Source: Rhodocollybia butyracea (taxonomy: Eukaryota; Basidiomycota; Agaricomycetes; Agaricales; Omphalotaceae). From it: a stretch of 64,000 nt of DNA. How positions within the stretch are numbered: position 1 is the first letter of the stretch; each line of letters opens with the position of its first letter. The translations under genes and the position numbers were made by a program. This document shows positions 33,863 through 45,004 of the stretch, one piece after another. The notes beneath the pieces were generated by a model. That model did no database searches. It worked only from the letters and a program-made list of their open reading frames with translations, and was not told the DNA's origin. Where the stretch lies: contig JADNRY010000142.1 in NCBI GenBank assembly GCA_015501585.1, positions 62,001 through 126,000 on the forward strand, given 5' to 3'.

Positions 33863-34189
33863 GGCTATGAGCAGAGGTTAAGAAAAACTTCACCGCACAA
33901 CTTCAATCGTCTGGTTATAAGACTAACGTTTTGATCCGGAATTGTTCCCTCGGCTATCTTGCTTGCCAAGAGAAATAATTACCTTGCGTTGAATGCAGTG
34001 GAAGAACAACTTTGCCTCTCATATGATCAAGCGTGTATGGGCTACTCAAATGCGGTTGCAGAGCTAGTATTACAAACTCGCTTGCTGCTTCCCCGGCTAC
34101 GGAGCAAGCGTATGGGCTCCATCACAATAGACGCATGGCTCCCGTGTGAAGCCATGACCAAATATACATTAAGAGAATATATATTACAA

Positions 34190-34310
34190 CTCAATCAATG
34201 AGCCGGCTATATGACTTGCCGGACACTGCCTGGACCACTGCCTGGGTCAGTACGTTCCCACTGCGTTAAACGCAGTTGCAAATCAACTGCCACGGTCCGT
34301 GCCCGCTGTG
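34190..34310. repeat. Right terminal inverted repeat of the Plavaka-like element
   Basis: Reads inward with the same order of palindromes as the left end, including ACTGCGTTTAACGCAGT and CAGTTGATTTGCAACTG, but with a short local duplication of CCAGGCAGTG not found at the left end. Confidence 0.88.
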
Positions 34311-34849
34311 TGATTTTGCATGTATAGTTGAAAGGTCAGCTAAAATACCGAGTAGCGTAGACTCCGAGATCAAGTAGTTGCATGTACCTGCGGGATCCGC
34401 CCCTGCGACCCTGTTGCCCATCGGAAAGACCCCTCAGCAAGATAAGATAAAGTGATGTGGGAGGGTAGTAAGAGGATGTCCTTGGACAATTAAATCTGAA
34501 CTGACATGTATTTCTCCGCCTACTAAAACGCCGGCTCAACAGCACTGGTTCTCTTCGTCATCTTGCTAGCCATTTGGTCTCTTCATGTGGTGGCGGAATC
34601 GACAAGCATGGGCTCAAGGTTTACGGTTACCCTTTACGCGAGTGACGGAAGAAGCAGATGAAAGCATCCCGTTGACCCGTCGAGAGGGAAATGCTTCTCA
34701 AGACTTTGGGCTGTGGAAAGGGAGGGATCAAGCGTCGGAAAACGAGCCAATATTTAAGTTGGGAAGAGCAAAGTTATGTGGGAGGTGAATGATCAGCATA
34801 CAGTTTTTCACACGAACACTCAGGCTAGGGTCGGTCATCAGTAGTAAAA

Positions 34850-35190
34850 GGTACCAGAATCATGAAGACAAATGCAATATGAGAGATTTATTAACCAAAT
34901 GACTCGATAAGCAAGACGGGTTTGATCACACGGTCATTATAACGGACATTATAGGTGAAAATCAAAAGATACTTCATGTCGGTCTAGCATCAGCTTTCTC
35001 TTTTACATTCATCTCCTCTTCTTCCTGACAACAGTATTGGCCACTCACAAATGAACTAGTGACTTCCTTCCCGCCAAAGATAAGTAGTAAGTAGGACCCA
35101 TCATGCGGCACAAGTTGAAGATTGACAACTGGCTCTGATGTTGTCGCAGAGTATTGCGGTTCGGGTTGGAGAAGTCCCGCCATCGTACAC
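34850..35190. repeat. Diverged duplicated tract, partner at about 38950-39260
   Basis: Ordered shared blocks include AATAAGCAA/GATAAGCAA, TGATCACA, TTGGCCACTCACA, GACTAGTGACT/AACTAGTGACT, AAAGATAA and GAAGATTGACA. On the minus strand both carry a similar peptide (VVNLQLVPHDGSYLLLIFGG here; VNLQTAPHH and IFVGKAVTS there). The 38.9-kb copy has stops. The family is not recognised. Confidence 0.6.
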
Positions 35191-35335
35191 CCGGAATAAG
35201 TATAGGGATGAGTCTTTTTCCTTTCACCTTCTTTATTCCTTAATAGTCTTCAACATTATTCCATTATTTTCCTTGCTCTTTCTATCTACCGCGCAGGCGT
35301 ATTTAATCTCGACTACTTACAATGTAGCACCCCAG

Positions 35336-35516
35336 TTGAATCACTCGACGTGTTCCTGGGGCGCGTATTCTTCTTACTTACCTTTACTAGTTTACTCACG
35401 TTAGCTTTATTAGAGATTGTACTTACTAGTTTACAGGTATCGTCTACTTTCTAATACAGAGTTGAATCACTCGACGTGTTCCTGGGAGATTGTACTTACT
35501 AGTTTACAGATGTAAA
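35336..35516. repeat. Two interleaved direct repeats
   Basis: GTTGAATCACTCGACGTGTT followed by CCTGGG occurs at 35336 and 35461; AGATTGTACTTACTAGTTTA followed by CAG occurs at 35413 and 35486. The second pair is offset so that in its later copy the two motifs are fused end to end. Confidence 0.85.
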
Positions 35517-36972
35517 TCAATAGTCGATGAAGGTCGAAAGTATGAAGTATACGCTAACAAGGCAGCACTTGGACCTTTGCTTGGCTTTCATCCTTCGAGC
35601 TTCCTCGTATCTAAGCGTACATGAGTTGGCGATCATACATATAAAAGAAATGAAGGCTACGCTGAGGCTCACTCTTTTCGAAAAGCCCAGACTGTATCCA
35701 CTTATCAAATGAAAGAAAGCCTTAAAAACACACTCAGCCTCTGTGAATAAATTTGGCTGCCCGAATAGGAATGGCTTAACAATGAGAACAGAAGAATATT
35801 ATAACCACGATGGGCCAAACTCACTGGGGTTCTCGCCTATGAGCGAATGCGAAAAGTTGAGTTTTATTTTAAGCGATGTCCGGCATGAAGACGTACCACA
35901 TGCTTTCCTCAATGCCTGTTCAGACAGATCAGGCAACTTGAATAAGAAGTTATTGGAATGGAGACTTACTTCAATTGTCTCCATTGTGGAGGATGTACTT
36001 CTTCTAGCGCTAATCGAGAAGCATGGAAGATGGTGAACGTTTGTTGGTAGGACGAAGCTTTATAGCAAATGCTTAACCGCCTGGAATTTGGGTAGGAATT
36101 TAAGAAGATAGCGGGTATAGTAGGTATTATAAGCAGAATCTGGAAGAACAGCAGCTGTAGTCAGACCAGCAGATACAGTGAGATTCGATAAGCGCCACTG
36201 TGTGCGTTCAATGCGTCGAGAGAATGCAGCCAGAGTTGTACAAACCTTTTCATTGAGTTTGTATCGGATAAACCTGAGAGCAATGGGGTCGAGTAGTCTC
36301 CCAGATACGAGTGTAAGTCTACAATTCTGTGACTACATCAGCTATCGAGTCTATAGTCTATAAGGTTAAGACTTACCCTGGGGAAATCCAAGAGCCAAAT
36401 TTGCCTCGATAGTGGAAACGTCGTGGTACGTATCAAGTACATGAGCTGGGACACCGCCAGCGGCTCGAATTATTTCCTTATCCAGCAGAACATCACTCAA
36501 AACAATCCCCAAACCATCTACATTCACCGTTTAGATTGTTGGCTTGGTTATGAGAACAAAACGGTCAGGCTCCTTGAGAGAATAGAAGAGAGGAGGACTA
36601 GGCATGATATAGATACCCAGATTGCGGCATTTGTTGAACTTGTACGAAGGTATTAAGTTGAAGGTTGAAGGCGGTAAACGTTCTGGTATAACCACAGCAA
36701 AGCAAGAAGCAGAGCCGCTCTATGGAAAAAGTACTATCGCCTACGTGGCCTGTCGCGCGCACGGTTGAGAGGCGCAATTATAGCCTTCTCCATCGTGATG
36801 GAAGGAGACAAGGATAAGATTATTTGGTTTCCCACACCGTGACTGTATTTAATTACGGAATCGGGACCACGCCGGTTCTTCCTTCCTTCCAAGTCGCGTC
36901 AAGTCGCGTCTTTTTCAAAGATATAATTCCACTGCTCTATCTTATCATCAATCCACGGTTATAAACTCACAA

Positions 36973-38311
36973 CATCAGCAAGTTGGAAGGCGTATGAGGT
37001 GTATGGGCTGCATGGAAATAAATAAATCCATACGCCCATACCTTCCCATGCATATTTTATCATATTTCTCCATACACCGTGAAAGTGTATGGGGGTATGG
37101 CCTGTTGGCAGTGTATAGAACAAACTCAATTTTGTATATTACCTTGCTAGTAAGTAATTACAGTACAAAATTCAATACAACCTCAAGTAAAGCCTGATGC
37201 TTGATTGGAAGTAACGAAGTTGAAGTATCTCGGCTTGGTCTGCCACATCGCGTGCTCCGTTCTGTGTTGGTGAGTAACTACAAATAGTATAACCCGGAAC
37301 TTGCAAGCAGTTCAAAATTACTTAGCCTTGCTTGTGTCAACGCTGAAATTGAGCTGACGGGCAGTGAGCGCGAGCCTTGGGCAACGAAAATGAAAATTTC
37401 TCCCCAAGTCGATTCGATCTCCGAATCCTACGGACCGAACTTCCACAAACTGTACAGTTCACGTGAGAGACTCACATGGTCACGTTCTATCTTTTTTCTT
37501 TATCAAAGTTCGGATACTTCGGATTATATCTCTTTTCTATGTTAATCTCACATTCAATGCTTGGGTCTATGCGGATGCTGCTATACTGTATGTTGCCAAT
37601 ACTTATTTTTACTATCACTTCTGACCAATAGTGTAGGAGGAATTCCCGGTTGATTCCCGGCCTTGCGACCTTTACACCGAAAATGCGCACACAGAACGTC
37701 AAAGCATCAGATTCTTGAGGACCACTAGTAGGCGCATTCGCGTGAAGTCACACAATGGTACAATCTTTGCAGTTCTTTGCATATACTTTGAAACTAATTA
37801 GTGCTTGAAGCCATAACTCGAGAATCAAAGCCCGTGAATGACCCGTGAACGACCCGCGGGAGAGCAAGAGTATAATGCACAGTCCTGGTCAACTTACCGC
37901 AAGGTTATCGCTGTGATTGGTGAACGAGGTATGTCACAATCTTGTGGTCTCTGTGACCAACCGAAACTTACGCCACTTGCAGGTGGAAATTTGACCAATT
38001 TTTGGCGTTCTTGCGAAGCGGTAGCAACAGGCTTTAGTGTAGCAATGTGTAGTACTACGCAGTTATATCCACATGAAATACAGCATAATTATCCATTTTC
38101 CAACGAGCACTGATGTATGAATATGTATGGCTGGTATATGGTACAAGTATGGTACAAGTATGGTACAAGCATGGGACATGTATGGGATGAGTATGGGATG
38201 AGTATGGGATGAGTATGGGACTCTATGTACCCCCCTCTTTTCCATACTTGGTATGGCAGTGTATGGGCTGCATGGTACCATACCTTCCATACACCTTCCA
38301 ACTTGCTGATG
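36973..38311. mobile_element. Anonymous 1339-bp element with 18-bp inverted ends and an empty site elsewhere
   Basis: Ends CATCAGCAAGTTGGAAGG (36973-36990) and the inverse at 38294-38311, continuing into GTATGG-rich arms. The sequences on both sides join into the tract found uninterrupted at about 26310-26370 and 48385-48435 (ACTATAAACTTACAAT ... CAGTACTTTCAGGCGCC), which shows that this piece is an insertion. Target duplication is not clear; an AT dinucleotide borders a CAGCAAG/CTTGCTG reading of both ends. No coding capacity recognised. Confidence 0.78.
38137..38223. repeat. 11-bp minisatellite, two variants
   Basis: Runs of GTATGGTACAA (three units) followed by GTATGGGATGA (four units), both with an 11-bp period, inside the inverted-repeat element near its right end. 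Confidence 0.88.
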
Positions 38312-38480
38312 AAGTACTCTCAGGCGCCTCGCAATACTGAATATTGAATACATCCAATACGCGAGCTGCGTCACTCGCCTCCTGGGTAAACGGAGGAATG
38401 CGATAGGAATGGACGAAATGCAACGACTAGTACCCCGCACTTGACGTCATTATCTCAGGAGACGTCGCGATGGTGTCTGC
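38312..38480. repeat. Third, partial copy of the UBA2-flanking tract
   Basis: Follows 26365-26560 and 48425-48600 in order: CAGGCGCCTC, ACGCGAGCTGCG/ACGAGCTGCGG, CTGGGTAAA, GGAATGGACGAAATGCA, CTAGTA, and GATGGTGTCTG. Diverged and split from its left part (about 36880-36972) by the element between. Confidence 0.7.
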
Positions 38481-39362
38481 AAAAATCAGGAGCGGTTTTA
38501 TGGCTGGTGTCACCCGTGTGGTTGGCCTCAATATCCAGAGGAGACAGGAGGGTGTTAGCTGGAGGGATTGATGGTGTGTCCGTGATGCTTGTGAACCAAC
38601 TCTCCTGTCTCTCGCTCTCTCATCGTTTCTGGTCAGGATAGCTGCAGGCCTTATCAATATTTTCTGGCTCTGTATGATTTGAGACCTGACGATGGACTCG
38701 TCCTTCCTGTCATCCTCCCGATCCGTTCACCATCAGCTTATTATTCGCCTTCGCCATTTTGTTCCCTTCTCCATCTTCTCTGTCGGTTTCTCTAGTCCAC
38801 ACTCTCACCCTACAAGTAACACTTCTATTTCACAAAATAGCATTCACTAGTCCTATCTGAAGGACAATACAATTCCAAATAGCAGCACTTATTCCTTGCC
38901 CTCATTGCGCTTGTTATTGATTTCATTTCCGTTTACGCTGTCACGAATCAGTAAATGAGAGCAGAAACCGAATAACTCAATAAGCAATACGAGCTGATCA
39001 CAAGAACATTATATGCGACAAGATACCTCATCTTGCATATGTATATCCTCATTGCCGGTAGTGCACTCGCATTGGTGTTTTAAACATCCGTTTCCTCTCC
39101 TCAACAGTCTTGGCCACTCACACGTTGACTAGTGACTGCTTTTCCGACAAAGATAAATATGTAGAACCAATGATGTGGCGCAGTCTGAAGATTGACAGCT
39201 CAATCAATATTAAGCTACGAAGAATTTCAGGTCACGCAGCACTCAAGAATAGATACGAACAGACGTCGAGTTACCCGATTGGCCAGAATTATCCGTTCAC
39301 GTTGGTACAACGTGGTGGAGGCCTGTGTTATCGGACTGTCTCTCTCTTGAACTACCACTTCG
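38481..39362. other. Upstream region of the second NACHT-WD40 gene
   Basis: No supported gene. Contains the partner (about 38950-39260) of the repeat at 34850-35190, so the presumed promoter region of the NACHT-WD40 gene includes duplicated material. Confidence 0.5.
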
Positions 39363-42300
39363 ATGATGGGACAAAGCTACGAATTGAAGAGTGAGTGGAA
39401 TCCAGTCTCATTGTAAAGCGTATACTCACCGAGATCATCCAGTTATAAGCGTCAGCGAGGTGGACTTGAGGCGGAACTTTATCATACGCCATATCCCGGG
39501 TCATGATACCCCGAAACTCTGCATCGCGATTGACATTGATGGAAAGAGGGTTTATCAGACGAACCCAAGCAGAAAGTGGATGGCCATGTGGAACCAGATT
39601 TGCACTCTGTAGGTCCATCCGCTTAATTCAATGGTGAACATAGGATACTGAAGTCATGTAAGATCGGTGGATGATCTATCTTCGCTCGTTACTTTACAGA
39701 TTCTCCATAAATCAGAATGTCTGGCCAAAAAGGAGATCAAATTTGCTCAGCTTCTCGAGACAAATGAAGGGCAGACAGGTGAGCCAGCATTCGTTTTTTT
39801 ATTTGCGCCACGTCTGATGCAAAACTGGTAGATCTCTCCATTGTGCTCAACCTTGTGAAGGAGAAGAACACGGCGGCCACGCCAGGTCCCACACTTATCG
39901 TGCATATGACCGCTATCGGCCATATTCAAGCTATTACAGTCGCACTTGCCAATGCGACACGAGATATCGTGACTCTCAAAAGCCCAAGTACAAGTTCGAC
40001 AGTAGCAAAAATTGTGGATATTGGAGCGGACAACAGTGATCTGTTGTCTGGCCTAAACACTGTGCTCTCCAGGCTCAAGATTGTCCTTGACATCGGAGCT
40101 GAGGTTGCCAAGGCCAGGAATTAATGTATCGTCTGTTTCTTTGCATTGACTGATATGTCCCGATATCAGATTCATCCATATTCTAACGTGGCTTGGAAAG
40201 TTCTGTTCTCGGTCTACCAGGTAGCCTGTTGTTCAATAGTCCGTCATATACACTAATGTTAGAAATAGGCCATCGAGAAACAGAAGGAGACTGACACAAG
40301 TGTCGGGAGACTGGTCCAGACTATAGCTGACGTCTTTGCTTTCGCGGAAGAGATTAAATCAGCGGTCTCCGAAAAAATCAAGCGTTTTGAAAAAACCATC
40401 TACGCTCTAGTCAAACAGACGGAAGAATGCGCTTTGTTCATCCAGGAGTATACTGGTCATGGATTTGGTGGTACATAGTATATCGGAAGACTGTTCTTTC
40501 ATTATGCTGATTAACATTACAGGCAGACTCATCAATGGCCTTCTATCTGAAGACCGCGACAAGATCAGAGATTTTATTGCTGCATTTGAGAAGCTTAGGG
40601 AATCCCTCAACAGTGGAACAGCCGTCGAAATCTTGTGTGTATCAACTAAAGCACTGGCAATGGTCGAAGGGGCTGGTGAGTACATGGTCGTTGGATCTGC
40701 GCTTGCTAAATGCTCATGTCCAACCTCAGCTCAAACACAGAAGCTTAATAGTCTCAAGCCGGTAGACATGAACGCCAGTTTACGCCCTGTATGCTTACCT
40801 GGAACTCGCCAGGAATTACGCGACTTGATTACAAACTGGCTCATCACACCACCAGATGTCAATGCGGTCAATGCGGAAATATTCTCTGGTTGTCAGGTGT
40901 TGCGGGGGCAGGAAAAAGTACAATAGCCACGTCTATCTCTGAATACTTCCGAGAGTTGGGACGACTTGGCGCATTTCTGTTCTTCACCAGAAATAAAAGT
41001 GACCCTGCCTACGTCATTCGCACAATTGCATTCCACCTGGCGCGCTCAAATGTTTATATGGCATCTGCTATCTGTGCTGCCATTGATAAAGATTCTGCCG
41101 TGATTGACTCCCCCATCCATACACAATTCCAAAAACTCCTTCTTGAACCTCTCACTGCTGTGCAGAATCACATCCATGGCCCAATTGTTGTTGTTCTAGA
41201 TGCCTTGGATGAATGTGGCAATGCAGAATCCCGCCGGAGTCTTGTGTCTCTAATCTCCAATGAATTTCCCAAACTCCCCCTGCAGTTCGCTTCTTCATTA
41301 CCAGTCGCCCCGATTCTGATATTGCATCAAAATTTGAGAATCAACCCAAGATTGCCAAGCACTTGCTTGATATTACACTGCCGTCCAGCTTCACAGACAT
41401 CCGCATCTACCTTGACAACCAGATGGAGAATATACGCCTGGAGCATAGTGATTTGAATTTGAATGCTACCTGGCCAGGGCAGTCAAAAATGGAAACTCTT
41501 ACTGAGCACTCCTCAGGACTCTTCATTTGGGCCTCTACGGCTACAAAATACCTTCGGGAATCATTTTACCCTAATGAAGCACTTAAGAGCATTTTAGATA
41601 ACAGTCAGACCACACTTGATGATCTTTACACTGGAGCACTAAAAGATGCGGGACTGTGGAAAGACCCATTGTTCACCAGAGAAGCTCAGGCAGCGTTGTC
41701 TGTAGTGGTGCTTGGGAAGGCTCCAGTATCTGATTCAATGATTGATGCACTCCTGGGTTTGGAACCAGAACACTCATCTAGCCGCATCTTCAAAAAGCTT
41801 AGATGTGTCTTGCAATGGGCTCCTGGACAGGATGTAAAGATACTCCATGCATCCTTCTCTGACTATCTCACAGACCATGGTCGTTCTGGTGACAAACCAT
41901 GGTTTGTTGACCCATCTATCTTGGAACCCCAGATTGCGCAAGGGTGCTTGCATATCATGAAGAAAGAACTTCGATTCAATATCTGTGAATTTGAAGACTC
42001 GCATATCTACACCACCAAAGTCCCAGGCCCATCTGAATGCATTACAGACCTATCCAAACGCATTACAGATCACATTTCAGATCACATTTTTCCCCAGTTA
42101 TTCTATTCAAGCTTGTACTGGGCCAGTCATCTTGCAGTTATTGGTTCTGCTACCCCCATTCTGCTACCCCCATTAGTTCTGTTACCCGGCTTCTTCCAGA
42201 TGGCCTCCTTGAAGACCTGAAGGATCTGATGTATACCAAATTTCTGTTTTGGCTTGAGGTCCTCTGTGTACAGCAGAAAGTTGGAGTTGCAATAGATGCA

Positions 42301-44775
42301 CTTGAAGCTGTGGCCAATCTTGCCAAAGTGAGTTTCTGCACAGTTACTTGACACTAACATGGCTGGTTTTAATTGTTTATATAGAATTACTGGCATGAGG
42401 AGGAACTTGCAGATTTTGCAACCGATGCAGTCAAGTTTGTGCTCAGATTTGCCCCTGTCATTTCACATAGTGTGCCCCACATTTATCTTTCAGCACTTCC
42501 CTTTGCACCTAGTGAGTCAAAAGTCAGGAAGCAGTATTCTTCCTGGCTTGTCTCAAGTCGAACAGTGGGCATCCAAAGCTCTGTGAGTAGTCAATGGCGA
42601 AGACTGCAAGCAACAATTGAGGGTCACGGTGGTCTTGTTCATTCTGTTGCTTTCTCGCCTGATGGGAATCATATTGCTTCAGGGTCTGCCGACAAAACGC
42701 TGCGGGTCTGGGATGCACGCACAGGTGATCTACTTGTTGGGCCATTCAATGGACACAAAGAACAAGTCAAGTGCATTGCCTTTTCATGTGATGACCAAAA
42801 GATTGTGTCTGGTTCATATGATAAAACTGTCTGTGTGTGGGATGCGCGAACGGGTAAAACGATTGGTGCTCCACTGACAGGACATACGAGCAAAGTGAAT
42901 TTTGTCTGCTTCTCTCCCAATGGAAAACAGATTGCATCTGCATCTCTAGACAAGACTGTTGGCATTTGGGATTGGGAGGGACACAATGAGGGCAATGCCC
43001 CGGTTTTGGTCATAAAGCATGCAGCACCAGTGCGGGCTGTTGCTTTTGCACCTGACAGAGACCAAGTGGTTTCTGGGACAGGTGAGGTTGGCAGTTCTGG
43101 CGCAGGTGGCAATTTGGTGCAAGTATGGGACACAAGAACAGGAAAACTTGTCACTGGACCGTTGAAAGGACATACTCAATACATCCGGTCTGTTGCTTTC
43201 TCACCTGATGGGAAACACATTCTGTCCCTGTCACATGAAGCAGCTCGCATATGGGATGCATATACAGGCACTGAGAACATCACTATCACTACCCCTATGG
43301 GTTCAGATGCTTATTCTGCTGCCTTTACTCCCAATGGGAAACATATTGTAGTTGGATATAGTGATACATTGCTGCGCATTTGGAATGTGCGAACAGGTGC
43401 ACTTGTCTCAGCCCCAATTGATGGCCACAGTGGGCCTGTCCTGTCTGTCTCTGTTTCTCCTGATGGAATGAGAATTGCATCAGGCTCGGGGGACAAGACT
43501 ATTCGTGTCTGGGATGCATATCAAGATCTCTCAGCAGCACTCAAAGTGGACACTCAATACATAGGGGCTAATGACCAAGGGACTGCACAAATGTATCATC
43601 CAAGGTACACAGGACATACAAATACTGTCCATTGTGTTGCTTTCTCACCCAAGGGGGACCATATTGCTTCAGGATCTTGGGATAATACAGTCTGTGTGTG
43701 GGATGCATGCACAGGGACCATTTTCACTGGGCCGCTTCATGGACACAAAGATCTGGTCCTTTGCATTGCTTTCTGCCCCAATGGAGAACAGATTGTCTCA
43801 GGGTCCCAGGACACAACTATTCGGGTATGGAATGTGCAAAATGGAACTATGGTTGCTGGCCCATTTGAGGGACACAGCAAGTCAGTATGGTGCATTGCAT
43901 TCTCACCACATGGTGACCAGATTGTATCTGGCTCTGTTGACAAAACAGTCTGTGTATGGGATGTAGAAACAAGTTCATTGGTCTTTAGATTGACCAATGT
44001 GCATACTCGCACTGTGCTCTCTGTTGCTTTCTCGTCAGATGGTGGGCAAATCAGGTCTGCATCTATAGCAGGCATTGCTAGGGTGTCGGATGCACAAACA
44101 GGAGCATTGGTGGAAGGACCATTCAAATTTCAAGTGCCCAACCAGACCTACTGCATTAGATTCTCACCTGACGGCCAACTGATTGGGGCATCTGGTAAGG
44201 ACAGTGTGGTGCGGTTCTTCAATTTAAGGTCATCAGATCTTACGCAGTTAGAAGGGCATACTGACGCAGTCAAGGCCCTGGGTTTCTCTCAGGATGGAAA
44301 GTGGATTGTGTCTGGATCTGATGACACAACTGTGCATGTGTGGGATCTGGAGACCAGGAGCCTTGCAGCTGGTCCATTTGAAGGGCACCGAGATTCAGTA
44401 TACTCGGTTGACTTCTCACCTGACCATAGGCGAGTTGTGTCTGGTTCTCGAGATACATCAATCCGTGTCTTTGAGGTATGTGTGCTTGGCTCTATTCATT
44501 GATTACAAGATCTAAATATGCTCATTAACTAGACCACTCCAGATGGTACTTTGATGAAAGCACTTGGAGAAGGCTCACTTGGTCAAGATGGGTGGCTATT
44601 GAACTCGATGGCTCAACCAGTACTCTGGGTCCCACCTTGGCTGCACCACGGCCTGTATTTTCCACAAAACTCACTTGTTATTCATAAAAATGGCACGACA
44701 AAGCTGGATTTCACACACTTTGTTGAGGGAACAGCTTGGCAGGAGTGTGTGGATCTGCGAGCACGCTTGAATTAG
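39363..44775 (+). pseudogene. NACHT-WD40 (STAND/NLR-like) gene with 14 WD repeats and three frame disruptions
   Basis: Start MMGQSYELK (39363) splices at 39391-39442 into a C2-like domain (SVSEVDLRRNFIIRHIPGHD). Helical exons follow (FAQLLETNEGQT, KEKNTAATPGPTLIVHM, IEKQKETDTSVGRLVQTI). The NACHT has Walker A GVAGAGKST (about 40900) and Walker B IVVVLDALDECG (about 41190). After a linker and an intron near 42330-42384, WD40 repeats run from about 42600 to 44475: I count 14, enough for two seven-bladed propellers. The last exon begins near 44533 and ends DLRARLN. Frame breaks: near 40865 (between NWLITPPD and NILWLSG), near 41284 (before FFITSRPD), and an exact 14-bp tandem duplication at 42145-42172. 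Each side of every break is well conserved, so inactivation is recent, or the sequence has errors. The WD array has no stop. Confidence 0.88.
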
Positions 44776-45004
44776 GGTTTTGGATACTTTGTAAAGTGCT
44801 AAACTAAGTAATCCCCCAAGTTGCCAATGACTGTGTCCAAGAAATTTCCTATTTAGGCTTTTAGTTGCTATACCTCTTCCTCTGGTCCGGTCCCATCCCT
44901 TTCATCCTTTAGCAGCTGGGTTGTCCAGAAGGAAATGGATGAATGAGTTTACTGCTGAAGCGCTGAATCTTTGTAGCAGCTCTATTCTGGTCACTTTATC
45001 TACC

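Larger units (their letters stand above)
28172..34310. mobile_element. Plavaka-like (CMC superfamily) DNA transposon, 6139 bp, with transposase and a second gene
   Basis: Bounded by inverted repeats over 100 bp long that begin CACAGCGGGCAAGGACCGTG (left) and CACAGCGGGCACGGACCGTG (right, read inward), flanked by a 3-bp target duplication TGA (28169-28171 and 34311-34313). Termini starting CAC and 3-bp duplications agree with the CACTA/CMC group. Inside: a minus-strand transposase and a plus-strand gene of different type, convergently arranged with tails meeting near 30.3-30.8 kb. The two genes appear damaged by frameshifts (four and one), so the copy may be defective although its ends look intact. 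Confidence 0.9.
34314..36972. other. Gene-poor region, no supported gene
   Basis: Open frames at 35743-36036 plus (97 codons), 36423-36656 plus and 34974-35183 minus have no recognised family. The last overlaps a tract duplicated at 38.9-39.3 kb. The end of the region (about 36880-36972) is homologous to the tract just beside the UBA2 pseudogene in both segmental duplication copies (about 26300 and 48380). Confidence 0.55.
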
